Shown: positions 45,743-54,446 of the stretch, one piece after another
How the letters are laid out: every line of letters starts with the position of its first letter
Position numbering within the stretch: position 1 is the first letter of the stretch
Origin: Roseobacter sp.
GTDB lineage: Bacteria > Pseudomonadota > Alphaproteobacteria > Rhodobacterales > Rhodobacteraceae
DNA: 54,446 bases
NCBI GenBank assembly: GCA_024636495.1
Contig: JAGXGZ010000024.1
Coordinates: forward strand, 1 to 54,446
Direction of reading: 5' to 3'
Notes under the pieces: generated by a model
What the model saw: only the letters and a program-made list of their open reading frames with translations
What the model was told of the DNA's origin: nothing
The model's database searches: none
Translations under genes and position numbers: made by a program

Positions 45743-47770
45743 CTATTGCAGCCTGATATCCACATCAGCGCTGCGCCCTTGTGCATCAATGACTGAAATG
45801 CGCGAGAACCCTATCCCGTCCAGCGGCAGCGTGGTTTGGCGTTCTCTTAGGTTGGTCAAAACAGGGACGCCATTCAGCAAAACCGTCAATGGCAGTATCC
45901 CTGCATCGACCTTCAACGGCACACCAAAACCGCTGTCTCGCAATACCGCACCTTGCGGTGGAAAGGTCACGACAGGGCGATCAACTGCCGTGACGAACAC
46001 GGCCGTCCGGCTGCGAAAACGCTGCAAGGGTACCGGCAGTTCGGCAGTACTGACCATCAGCGTCTCACGGGGTGGCAAAGGACCAGGGCTGCGTTTATCC
46101 GAGACACGCCCAAACGCTTCGAACAGGATCGGTGCGGCAAGTTCACCGCCAAAGGCACCCGGAACCGGAGTGCCATCGGGTCGACCAAGCCAAACACCGA
46201 TGACATGCTGGCCGTCGAATCCAATGCTCCACGCGTCGCGATGCCCGTAAGACGTGCCAGTTTTGTAAGCGATCTGCCGTGTGTGTCCTGCAACTCCGGG
46301 GGGTGGGGCAAGATCAGCAAGAATGTCCCACAGGTGCCAAGCGGCGGATCGCGAGATAATCTGTTGGGGTTTGGCGCGCCCAGCCCCCTTTTGCCAGACA
46401 AGTGGCCGGACCTGCCCGCCATTTGCGATCCCGCCGTAAAGCTGGACCAGATCATTCAGCGTCATGCCAAGACCACCCAAGGCAATTGCAAGCCCCGGTT
46501 TACCACCCGGCACAACTGGCCGCGCTCCACCCCTTTTCAGCATTGCCATCAAGCGGGCTGGGCCAATCTCTTGGGTTAACAAAACCGGAGGAATATTGAG
46601 CGAAAGTTGCAACGCTTCGCGGACGGTCAACTCTCCCCGAAACAAACCGTCAAAATTCTGCGGGGCGTAGCGACCAAAGGATGTTGGCGCGTCATTGATC
46701 AGGGTCGCGGGATGGGCAAGCCCCTGATCAAAAGCCAAACCATAGATAAACGGTTTCAGCGTCGACCCGGGCGAGCGAAGTGCGCGGGTCATATCGACGA
46801 ACCCCAACGCCCCATCCGCGTCCGAATAGGCGGGGGAGCCGACCGAAGCCAGAACCCGACCCGTTTGGTGATCCGCAACGACAATCGCCGCCGAAAGCTG
46901 CGCGTCACGACCCTCGACCGCACGGACCGCAAGATCTTCGATCTCTGCCTGTAGCCCGGCATCAACGGTTAGATCGATACGCTTTGCCTGTGGATCGCGC
47001 TGACGCGCAAGATCGGTCAAATGCGGGGCTAAACGAGGGAAGGATTGGACGCGTTCCGGAACAGGAGCAAGCCGCATTTGATCGGGCGCATTGACCCGTT
47101 CCAGCACCCGCGCACGCGCCCGGGATGCCGCGTCGGGGTGACGATCAGGCCGTCTGGTTTCTGGCGATTGCGGCAGCGCGACAAGCAATGCGGCCTGTGC
47201 TACGGTCAGGCGTGCCGGCTCTTTTCCAAACCAAGCCAAGGATCCGGCACGCAGTCCTTCGACCGGGCCGCCAAAGGGCGCGTGTGTCAGGTAAAGCGAC
47301 AGGATCTGATCTTTGGTCAACACCCGCTCTAACGCCAGGGCAAGTCGCATTTGCCGAAGCTTTCCCTGCCAGCGCCCGGTGCCAGAATTTTCAATCAGAC
47401 GCGCGACTTGCATGGTTAACGTCGATCCGCCCGAAACGACTTCACCTTGCCAGATTGCCTGCAAAACCGCCCTGAATGCGGCCCGCACGTCAACCCCCGG
47501 ATGGCTGTAAAACCGCTTGTCTTCGTACGTGATCAGCATGTTCAGATAGGTGGGATCAACATCTTGCAGTGAAATCGCCATCCGTTTTCGCCCGTCTTCA
47601 ACCGGATAGACCCGCAACAAGACACCCGCACGGTCATGCACTTCGACCGAGGTTTCTGCCTGCATCAATGGCACATCAGTTGCCGCAATCCACCGGTCAA
47701 CCCAATCGCGCGCGCCGGCCCCCACGCCCAACAGCAATACCAAAGCAAAGATACCATAGCGACGGATCAT
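45743..47770 (-). CDS. pbpC: Penicillin-binding protein 1C
   Basis: A bifunctional peptidoglycan synthase of 675 residues with an N-terminal membrane anchor. The glycosyltransferase domain has EDKRFYSHPGVD (catalytic E83) and GGSTLTMQ (114-121). The transpeptidase domain has SPGSTLKP (S336, K339), SLN (390-392) and KTGTS (503-507). The C-terminal PBP_C domain follows from about residue 590. The ATG overlaps the A2M stop by 4 bases. Pairing of PBP1C with bacterial alpha-2-macroglobulin is well known and is thought to link wall repair with protease trapping when the envelope is breached. Confidence 0.95.
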   Translation of the reverse strand: MIRRYGIFALVLLLGVGAGARDWVDRWIAATDVPLMQAETSVEVHDRAGVLLRVYPVEDGRKRMAISLQDVDPTYLNMLITYEDKRFYSHPGVDVRAAFRAVLQAIWQGEVVSGGSTLTMQVARLIENSGTGRWQGKLRQMRLALALERVLTKDQILSLYLTHAPFGGPVEGLRAGSLAWFGKEPARLTVAQAALLVALPQSPETRRPDRHPDAASRARARVLERVNAPDQMRLAPVPERVQSFPRLAPHLTDLARQRDPQAKRIDLTVDAGLQAEIEDLAVRAVEGRDAQLSAAIVVADHQTGRVLASVGSPAYSDADGALGFVDMTRALRSPGSTLKPFIYGLAFDQGLAHPATLINDAPTSFGRYAPQNFDGLFRGELTVREALQLSLNIPPVLLTQEIGPARLMAMLKRGGARPVVPGGKPGLAIALGGLGMTLNDLVQLYGGIANGGQVRPLVWQKGAGRAKPQQIISRSAAWHLWDILADLAPPPGVAGHTRQIAYKTGTSYGHRDAWSIGFDGQHVIGVWLGRPDGTPVPGAFGGELAAPILFEAFGRVSDKRSPGPLPPRETLMVSTAELPVPLQRFRSRTAVFVTAVDRPVVTFPPQGAVLRDSGFGVPLKVDAGILPLTVLLNGVPVLTNLRERQTTLPLDGIGFSRISVIDAQGRSADVDIRLQ

Positions 47771-50700
47771 GGCGCGATGGTGACCTCGGCAGATTGGGTG
47801 TTGGCGCGGTATTCCGGGCGGTACATATCAACCACCGTGGCTGCCGGATGATGATACCGACCGGGGGTCACGGCCCGCACGACATATGCCAAGCGGAACG
47901 GATCAGACCCACGGTGATCAACGGCCGCCAAGAAACGATCCGTCCGGAACTCTGCGTGTTCCGCAGGTGCAGTATCCAGCCATTCAAGCGCAGCGATATC
48001 GCCACCCCGGATCAGGTTCGGGTTATCGATTTCGAACCCGGCGGGCAAAGGATCATCAACCATGAGCCGTGCGCCCACTTCTTCAAAGGGCGTGACGGTC
48101 AGCACAACGACCAGACGGTCACCCGAGGATAAATCCTCGGCAAGCGGCGCGCCGTCCATCGTGAAGTAGGCACGACTGATCGCGTAGCCATATCCGCCTT
48201 CGCCCGGGGCCACATCTGGCACACCGTAGGCAGTCATCTTAACATCAATCGCAGCGCTGCCAGTGTTCTTGATGACCGACGTCAGCGGGTTTGCATCGTC
48301 AAGAGTTTGAACGACAGGACCATCGGCTTGCACGCCGTCAACTAGAATGCCTGAACTCGCGTTTGGACCCATCAAAGCATGTGCCGCAAGCACAACCTGT
48401 GCCGCCTCCTGAGTTGATAAAGCCCCTGCGTTAGAGCCTATGCTAGAGACTAAGTTAGACCTGTCTACTACGCTGCTTCCAGCCTCTGCTGCAAGGGTCA
48501 GCAGACCCGCGGTGTCGCGCAAGGTGCTGCCGTAGTCGTCGCGCCAGCGAAGAGCGTCGTCACGCGTTCCTAGCAATTTCGCCGCTTTGGCGAACATCTG
48601 ATCCGCACGCTGTTGATCACCATAGGACGCTAACGCCGCCCCAAGCTGGGCCAAGGCAAGCGGCGTCGCGAAATCATCAGCTTTGGTATCGGCATAATAG
48701 CGTAGATCGCCCATGTTGGCGGCACCCTCACGGGCCAGAACCAATAATGCATAGGCAATATCTTCGCCGCCCCGATCAAAGTCAGGGGCATAGCTGATCC
48801 GGTTGCGCAGATTGTCCATCGCAGAGGCAAACGCCAGATCAGGAACAGCAACGTTTTCGGCCCGTGCCCGCGACAGGAAATCTGTCACATAGGCATCGAG
48901 CCAAAAGTTGCTGTCTTGCGGCCCCCACATGCCAAATCCACCGTTTCGCGTCTGTCGCGTCAGGATCTGGGTAACGGCTTTGTTGACTTTTTCCTGAAGC
49001 CGCTCGGGGTCGCCAATCCCGGCCTTGCTTGCGAGATTACTGAGATACAGCAGTGGCATTGCGCCCGAAGTAAGTTGTTCGGTGCAGCCATAAGGATAGC
49101 GATCCAACTGGCGCAGCAGCCCCGGCACATCGAACCGTGCCAAAGGGCCAGCCGTCAATGTTGCCTTCGCACTACCTGTGCGTAGACCCGCAAATACGTT
49201 GCCATCGAATGTAAAGCTTTCACCCGCCCCAAGGCTGAACTGCCGGGTCACGGCAACCTCGGGGTCATTGTCGCGCACGGGCATGGTCAACAGTTTTCGC
49301 AGGGTCTTTCCGTCGGGTGTGGTCAATTCCACAGTGATTAGCGGATCGCCCGGCTCTCTTGCTGTAAAAGGGATCGACAGTGTTTTGGAGCCACCATCGG
49401 CCAATATTACCTGTGTCGGCGTTTCACCCAACCCGATTGCGGCATCGGCCAGCACGGACATCTGCATTTCGCCAGATGGACCATCGGCATGCACCAGTTC
49501 CAGCAGCAGTCTGCTTTCATCACCCGGCGCGATGAACCGTGGCAAAGATGCGGTGACAACCACGGGGTCGTGGGCAATCACGTCGGCCGTGGCATCACCC
49601 ACGGCACTGTCAGACCATGCAACCGCCATCAGTTTGATCGCGCCATTGAACGCTGGCCGGATGATCTCGATCTCGGCGCGACCATCCGCACCCACTTCGA
49701 CTGGGCCGGAAAAGAACGCCATCAGTTCTTCGGTCGGGGGCGGAGATTGCAACTGTGCATTAGCAGCCGCGTCGCCGCCAGACCGGACAGCCCCCATCGC
49801 ACCGTTCATCCCGTCAATCAGGCGGCCATAAATATCGCGCAACTCGACCCCCAATCGGCGCTGGCCAAAGTAGTGGCCGGTCACGTCGGGCGCTTCAAAG
49901 CGGGTCAGGTTCAATATCCCCACATCGACGGCAGCCAAGGTGACATATGCGGTTTCACCCGGCGCAATCCCGTCGACCAGCACCGAGGCACGCAGGATGC
50001 CCGGCTGGCCGTCAACTGCCGCTGGCGCGTCAAAGCTGACGGAAAGCTGCTTGGCCTCGGGGCGCACTGACGCGTGGACCAAACCCAACGCGCGGGAGGG
50101 GTTCAGATCTTGTGCAACATCCATCGGGTGCAAAACCGATGCTGTGACATAGGCACCCGTTCCCCACTCTGCCGTGACGTTCAACGGGATCACGTTTTCG
50201 CCCGCCGTCACCGATACCACCTGGCGCGAAATGACTTGGTTGGACAAGACCGAGATCAAAGCCGTGCCATCAGCCTCAGGTAACAGCCGCAACATCGCGG
50301 TATCGCCAACGGAATATGCGCTGGCATCAAGAGAGGCAGAAAGTCTGTCGGGCGTGTCCTGGCTGCCATCGCCCCCATACCATCCTGATGAAAAATCCAC
50401 CGAGGTGATCGCGTTGCTGCCGCCCAGCGCTTCGACCACAAGCTCGTATTGCCCCCATTCCGTCGGCACCGTCAAATTCGCAGGGACCCCATCAAGGGAA
50501 ATCTCGCCCGTATCTACGCGAATACGGCGGGTGACCGGCTCCCACTCCCAATTGCCGTAAAGCTGATACCATTGATATTTCGTCTCGACCTTGTTGACCG
50601 TCCAGCGCACGGGGAGCGCGCCAGCAGACCCATCAGGAGCAACCGCAAGAATTTCAAATGCCGCGTCGGCCCCTTGGGTCAACACGTCGTCGAAACCGGG

Positions 50701-53172
50701 CTTTATGCCGATCATAGGCGCGTCAGCCTGCACCGCTTTGATCAGGCGACGCTCCACCGGGCGGCCAGACCCTTCCGACACGCGCAAGATGACTTCGGCG
50801 ACCAAGGGCTGGTCAGGAACCTCTTCCAAGGCTGGTAGTTTCAGCGCAATCATGACCTTGCCGTCAGCATCCGTGACGGCGTCGCCAATATATGCAGACC
50901 TTGGATTGAAACGGCTGTCATAGCGGCCAAAGACATAGCCGTCATGCCCTTCGATGCTGCGCGAAGCACGCAAGCGGACATCACCTTCGACGCCCAGATT
51001 AGCCCCCGGTGCCCCAAAAAGATACGTGACATCGACGTTTAACGGTGGCGTATCCCCCAACCGCAAAGGGGCATCCGGCAGGCGCAACGTAAAATCAATG
51101 CGTTCGGGCACAAAATCTTCGACCAGCAGAGTTTGGCTGGCCAGTGCCGGGGCGTCGACGTCTGAAAAGATATCCAAACGCCAAGCGCCACGTGGGACAT
51201 TGCCCCCTAACGGCAAAGCAAATACATGCCCGCCCGCAACAGGATTCTGGCTGGAAGTCCGGCTGTATTCAACGCCGTCAGGCCGTTTTAGAATTGCAAC
51301 CACTGGTAAATCGCGCAGCGCCGCCGCCTTACCGTCGCGGGTCAGCGCCGTGACATAGACCGTGTCACCCGTGCGGTACGCGCCGCGATCGGTCGTTAGA
51401 AACACATCGATCGGCGGGCTTGGGGCCCGCCCTTCGACGCCGTGATCTGACAGGTCAAAGGCCGGTTCGCTAAGCGACAGAAACGCCACGTCCTGCGTGC
51501 CATTTTCGGCCACCAGCAATGCCGGACTGGCCGCACCCGTACCGCGCGTCAGCCCGGCGGGAAAGGTCGCAAACCCTTCTGCGTCAACAGTTGTGGTGCC
51601 CAAAATGGCATTTGCACGCGATATCAGCGAAAGCGTCACGCCTTCGACAGCCGACGCATCGGTCAGGCTGCGCACAGCGACCTGAAATCCGTCGACTCCG
51701 CTCCACGTGGAAAGCCCCAGATCGGACAACACAAACCATTGCAGTGCGGCGGGATGATCGTAAGGGTCTTGCCCTGGCACAGACGCACTGAGCGTGTAGA
51801 TGCCAGCAGGCTGATCTGCCAAAACATCGCCCAAAGGCAGGCGCGTTGTCATGTCAGCGTTAAGCGTATTTTGCACATCACCTGTGCCGCGCCAAATCTC
51901 TTGGGCCAAGGTTTCTTCGAATTGTTCTTGCATGTACTGGCCTAAGGGCCTGCCAAAATAGTTCTCTTTAATAGCGGAGACCAAGTTCCGGTCACTGACC
52001 TTTCGCAAGATCAGATCGACGGTATCGACATTGACGCTTTCGAGGGGCAAAGCCGCATCTGCACTGCGTGGCAAGACATACGCCCGTCCCGGAAACCGCG
52101 CCAAGGGGGTACGGTCGCGCACGTAAAGTGTCAGGGGCACATCCTTGTTAAGCACCTCTCCGCTTGCGGCTGGCAAACCCGCGCGAAACGTCACTTGATA
52201 GCGCGCACCATGATCGACGCCGTCAATGCAAATCTGCTGGTCTTTGGCTTCTACTGACAGGCCGTTCCCTTCTATGCGGACGAAAGGCGTGTAATCCATA
52301 CCCGCTTGGATCAGGCTTTCTGAAAACTCGGCGCAGATACGCGGCGCATTTGCATCGCTGTCAACGCGGTGTTCGGTGACCCTAAAGCCATATTTACCAA
52401 TCGCATCGTCAAGGGCTGCACCAAGATCGGGCCGTGGCATAATGGTATTTGCAAGGCGCAAGACAGGGATCATGTCACGGCCTCGATTATTCCCCTCAAG
52501 CGCCTGTGCCAGCACTTCGAGCGACGTCGCTTGCAACGCAGAATCAGGCGCACGCAAATATCCGTTAATGGCTGATCCGATTGCGTCACTCCGCAAAGCC
52601 GAGCGCTGCTGATACCCCATTTGATCATTGTCGCGCAGGCCAATGCGCGCCAGTTGCAGCCAGAACAACGTGTCATCCGTGGCCGAGACCGCCTGACCTG
52701 TGGTACGTAAAGATGTCGCTGAAGCTGGCTGGTCCGGCGCATCCAACGGATAGTTTCGGGCGATCTGGCCGACCAATTCATTGGCAGCGGTCAAATCCGC
52801 TGAGGGTAAAATTGCCAGATCAATCGCACGGGAGTTTGCTTGGCTCAAAATGCCCGGATCTGTCGCCACGCGCATCGCGGATATCGCACCATCATAGAAC
52901 TGCTGATCAGAGATTGCCGACTTTGGAAAACATGCATTCGATCGGGCGTTAAAGGTAAACGCCTGACAACTGGTTTGAGCAGCACACGCCCTTTCACACG
53001 CAGCGAGCGTCGTGTCGAAAAGATTGGTCAGATCCGCACCGTAGTAGTCAATATTACGGACGAATACGAACCGTTCTTCCGGCACCGCCTGCTGGGCAGA
53101 TGCGATGGGTGATATCCCAACAAGGCCAAGAACCAGACCTGCGCAAAGCAAAAGGCAGCGAATGAGTGTCAT
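47767..53172 (-). CDS. Alpha-2-macroglobulin family protein with N-terminal PAN domain
   Basis: A periplasmic protease trap of 1801 residues. The signal peptide ends at ASA (residues 24-26) without a lipobox, unlike lipoprotein YfhM of E. coli. A PAN/apple-like module follows (about 30-105: RNIDYYGADLTN, ACERACAAQTSCQAF, ACFPKS; six cysteines). Then come macroglobulin domains, the MG7-like and bait-type segments, and the thioester domain with YPYGCTEQ (C1363, Q1366). The helical domain after it contains GGFGMWGPQDSNFWLDAYVTDFL (split by family motif). ATG at 53172 has AGGAG 8 bases upstream. It precedes pbpC in one transcript. A 70-base patch near 48410-48480 has unusual codons. Confidence 0.94.
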   Translation of the reverse strand: MTLIRCLLLCAGLVLGLVGISPIASAQQAVPEERFVFVRNIDYYGADLTNLFDTTLAACERACAAQTSCQAFTFNARSNACFPKSAISDQQFYDGAISAMRVATDPGILSQANSRAIDLAILPSADLTAANELVGQIARNYPLDAPDQPASATSLRTTGQAVSATDDTLFWLQLARIGLRDNDQMGYQQRSALRSDAIGSAINGYLRAPDSALQATSLEVLAQALEGNNRGRDMIPVLRLANTIMPRPDLGAALDDAIGKYGFRVTEHRVDSDANAPRICAEFSESLIQAGMDYTPFVRIEGNGLSVEAKDQQICIDGVDHGARYQVTFRAGLPAASGEVLNKDVPLTLYVRDRTPLARFPGRAYVLPRSADAALPLESVNVDTVDLILRKVSDRNLVSAIKENYFGRPLGQYMQEQFEETLAQEIWRGTGDVQNTLNADMTTRLPLGDVLADQPAGIYTLSASVPGQDPYDHPAALQWFVLSDLGLSTWSGVDGFQVAVRSLTDASAVEGVTLSLISRANAILGTTTVDAEGFATFPAGLTRGTGAASPALLVAENGTQDVAFLSLSEPAFDLSDHGVEGRAPSPPIDVFLTTDRGAYRTGDTVYVTALTRDGKAAALRDLPVVAILKRPDGVEYSRTSSQNPVAGGHVFALPLGGNVPRGAWRLDIFSDVDAPALASQTLLVEDFVPERIDFTLRLPDAPLRLGDTPPLNVDVTYLFGAPGANLGVEGDVRLRASRSIEGHDGYVFGRYDSRFNPRSAYIGDAVTDADGKVMIALKLPALEEVPDQPLVAEVILRVSEGSGRPVERRLIKAVQADAPMIGIKPGFDDVLTQGADAAFEILAVAPDGSAGALPVRWTVNKVETKYQWYQLYGNWEWEPVTRRIRVDTGEISLDGVPANLTVPTEWGQYELVVEALGGSNAITSVDFSSGWYGGDGSQDTPDRLSASLDASAYSVGDTAMLRLLPEADGTALISVLSNQVISRQVVSVTAGENVIPLNVTAEWGTGAYVTASVLHPMDVAQDLNPSRALGLVHASVRPEAKQLSVSFDAPAAVDGQPGILRASVLVDGIAPGETAYVTLAAVDVGILNLTRFEAPDVTGHYFGQRRLGVELRDIYGRLIDGMNGAMGAVRSGGDAAANAQLQSPPPTEELMAFFSGPVEVGADGRAEIEIIRPAFNGAIKLMAVAWSDSAVGDATADVIAHDPVVVTASLPRFIAPGDESRLLLELVHADGPSGEMQMSVLADAAIGLGETPTQVILADGGSKTLSIPFTAREPGDPLITVELTTPDGKTLRKLLTMPVRDNDPEVAVTRQFSLGAGESFTFDGNVFAGLRTGSAKATLTAGPLARFDVPGLLRQLDRYPYGCTEQLTSGAMPLLYLSNLASKAGIGDPERLQEKVNKAVTQILTRQTRNGGFGMWGPQDSNFWLDAYVTDFLSRARAENVAVPDLAFASAMDNLRNRISYAPDFDRGGEDIAYALLVLAREGAANMGDLRYYADTKADDFATPLALAQLGAALASYGDQQRADQMFAKAAKLLGTRDDALRWRDDYGSTLRDTAGLLTLAAEAGSSVVDRSNLVSSIGSNAGALSTQEAAQVVLAAHALMGPNASSGILVDGVQADGPVVQTLDDANPLTSVIKNTGSAAIDVKMTAYGVPDVAPGEGGYGYAISRAYFTMDGAPLAEDLSSGDRLVVVLTVTPFEEVGARLMVDDPLPAGFEIDNPNLIRGGDIAALEWLDTAPAEHAEFRTDRFLAAVDHRGSDPFRLAYVVRAVTPGRYHHPAATVVDMYRPEYRANTQSAEVTIAP

Positions 53173-53273
53173 GGCGACGTCTCCTGTTTTGTGATGTCTG
53201 ATCGTGGCACGCCGACGCCTTGTCTGGCAAGCATGCTGGCACTTCTTAAACAGTTGTTCACCTCGTTCGCAGA

Positions 53274-54308
53274 ATGTCGAAGGCCAAGGGAAACATCAGG
53301 GATTCGGAGCGGCGCATGAACCTGGCAGACAAGCTGACGCAGGAACGGCGCGGTCGTCTTGCGGCGGAGCGTATGCTTGAACTAAAGCAAGCAGAGCTGT
53401 TTGCCGCAAACCGAAAACTTGGCCTGCATGCGCAAAAACTGACCGATGAAATCGTCGAAACGCGTGCCGAGGTCGAAAATATCCGCGGTGAAAACCAGCG
53501 CGTCAAATCAGATCTAAGTGCCGCACGCGAAAAGATCGAACTGACTGAACGCAGGCTGTGGCAATCGATTGAGACAATCAAAGATGGCTTTGCTTTTTTC
53601 AACGTAAACAATGAAATGATCATGGCCAATCGCGCATATCTTGCGATCTTCGATGGTCTTGACGTGATCAGCCCGGGCGTAAATTATGTAACAATCTTGC
53701 AGATGCTCACAGAAGAAGGGATCGTGAATACCGGCAATCTGTCCGCAAAAAGCTGGCGTCGGCTGATGACAGAACGCCTGCAAGATAAGGATCCGGAACC
53801 GACTGTTATCCATCTGTGGAACGGGCGCCACATCAAGCTGATCGACCAGCGCGGGCCCAGCGGCGACATGGTTTCGCTTGGTCTGGATATCACAGCGACC
53901 GTTGAATACGAACGTCAACTGCAAGAGGCGCGCGCGACCGCCGAAAGCGCAAACCGCGCGAAATCAGCCTTTCTCGCGAATATGAGCCACGAAATCAGAA
54001 CGCCGATGAACGGGGTTGTCGGCATGGCAGAGGTCTTGCGGGATACAGCGCTAACAGAGGACCAACAACTATACGTCGACACGATCAAAAACTCGGGCGA
54101 AGCGTTGTTAGTGATCATCAATGACGTGCTGGATTATTCGAAAATTGAAGCCAAAAAACTAGAGCTGCATCCAGAACCCTTTGATCTTGAACGCGCCATT
54201 CAAGAAGTCATCATGCTGCTGCAACCCTTGGCGCGCGAAAAAGGGCTGGATCTGGCATTGGATTACGATCTGTTCATGCCGACCCATCTGGTGGGGGATC
54301 CCGGACGT
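53274..54308 (+). pseudogene. Sensor histidine kinase, truncated after HisKA by an insertion
   Basis: The 5' part of a hybrid-type sensor kinase. Residues 1-90 are a coiled coil (LAAERMLELKQAELFAANRK), about 105-215 is a PAS domain (IETIKDGFAFFNVNNE, ANRAYLAIFDG), and the HisKA domain has FLANMSHEIRTPMNG with phosphoacceptor H239. The sequence should continue into the ATPase domain, but after VGDPGR (residue 345) it changes abruptly. The frame stays open for 46 codons to the window edge, coding for unrelated residues, so no ATPase domain is encoded here. The start is ATG at 53274 by likeness to relatives; ATG at 53316 has GGAG six bases upstream and is an alternative. The 101-base divergent gap to the A2M gene holds both promoters. 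Confidence 0.78.
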
Positions 54309-54446
54309 GAGTTATGCCCGAAAGTTGGTGATGGTCTGAAGCGGGCGGCATATCATGGCGGTGTTGAAAGACGCCGTCAGTCTCAAAGAGAAAGGATATG
54401 CCACCATGGCCAAATCTACTGTTGTACCATTCGAACTGCCATCAGA
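54309..54446 (+). mobile_element. Left end of an insertion sequence, probably IS256-like
   Basis: At 54309 the kinase coding sequence stops matching its family in mid-codon context and a new sequence begins with GAGTTATGCCCG. About 97 bases later a separate gene starts, with its own AAAGGA ribosome binding site (54391-54396). The distance from end to start codon fits IS256-type elements. The right end and target duplication lie outside the window, so the borders and family are unproven. Confidence 0.6.
54406..54446 (+). CDS. Transposase, N-terminal fragment (cut by window end)
   Basis: ATG at 54406 follows AAAGGA by 9 bases and reads MAKSTVVPFELPS before the window ends. This resembles the start of some IS256-family (mutator type) transposases of alphaproteobacteria. 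Only 13 residues are visible, so the assignment rests mostly on context: it interrupts a kinase gene and sits at what seems to be a contig end. Confidence 0.45.
   Translation, partial: MAKSTVVPFELPS

Noticed and set aside
54309..54446. A simple frameshift in the kinase gene
   Set aside because: No reading frame after 54308 resumes the expected IRQVL-type sequence, and a separate ribosome binding site and start codon appear, so an insertion explains it better.
1..54446. tRNA, rRNA, CRISPR or prophage genes
   Set aside because: No cloverleaf-like stretch, repeat-spacer pattern or phage structural gene was seen in any gap on either strand by eye.

Overview
The window looks like a marine alphaproteobacterial chromosome segment, most likely Rhodobacteraceae (Roseobacter group). 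The evidence is the GC-rich codon usage, an Irr-type iron box in front of a ferritin-like/VIT iron exporter (MbfA), DUF2794, DUF6478 and DUF1285 family proteins, a PAS-type histidine kinase of Rhodobacteraceae style, and many genes coupled by 4-nt ATGA or GTGA overlaps. Species cannot be fixed from the sequence alone. Coding density is very high: no stretch above about 190 bases lacks a gene, and I see no tRNA, rRNA, CRISPR array or prophage.

Layout from left to right. (1) 0.1-1.5 kb, minus: a membrane-anchored NYN-type nuclease and a beta-carbonic anhydrase. (2) 1.6-4.2 kb, plus: a small Hpt-like helical protein, an M17 aminopeptidase and an NlpC/P60 peptidase, which suits peptide and peptidoglycan turnover. 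(3) 4.2-6.5 kb: DUF2794, then paaI-paaK for phenylacetyl-CoA formation. (4) 6.5-12.5 kb, plus: mbfA behind a perfect Irr box, an AEC transporter, S-formylglutathione hydrolase, YaiI, then a translationally coupled trio (HAD phosphatase, ornithine cyclodeaminase-like enzyme, alpha/beta hydrolase). (5) 12.5-22 kb: an MFS carrier, zapE, then a minus-strand block of a LysM membrane protein, folC, accD, a CPBP membrane protease and a 1031-residue ABC-like membrane protein whose ATPase motifs are destroyed and which ends in a cyclic-nucleotide-binding domain. (6) 22-28 kb, plus: ilvD, a lipoprotein overlapping its 3' end, DUF6478 with a small partner, and a KtrA/KtrB potassium uptake pair. (7) 27.9-31.9 kb, minus: gpmI-envC-ctpA. 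(8) 32-37.5 kb, plus: a 59-residue zinc-finger protein, a TIGR02117 protein that may start at CTG, polA and an NhaC antiporter. (9) 37.5-39 kb, minus: hydroxypyruvate isomerase and DUF1285.

(10) 39-45.7 kb holds a four-gene MoxR / DUF58 / BatA-DUF4159 / vWA-like operon, every junction a 4-nt overlap. It converges with only 11 nt to spare on pbpC and a giant alpha-2-macroglobulin gene (45.7-53.2 kb). Together these make a 14-kb envelope block: a chaperone-type AAA+ ATPase with von Willebrand-like partners beside a protease-trap and cell-wall-repair pair.

(11) At 53.3 kb a hybrid-type sensor kinase begins. It is cut after its HisKA domain, exactly where a different sequence with its own ribosome binding site and a transposase-like start codon takes over. 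I read this as an insertion sequence (probably IS256-like) that has broken the kinase gene. The odd window length suggests an assembly contig that ends in this repeat.

Most of the window is core metabolism and envelope biology. The least explained pieces are the ATPase-dead ABC/cNMP protein with its CPBP neighbour, the HAD/OCD/hydrolase trio, and the MoxR-vWA block beside the A2M block.
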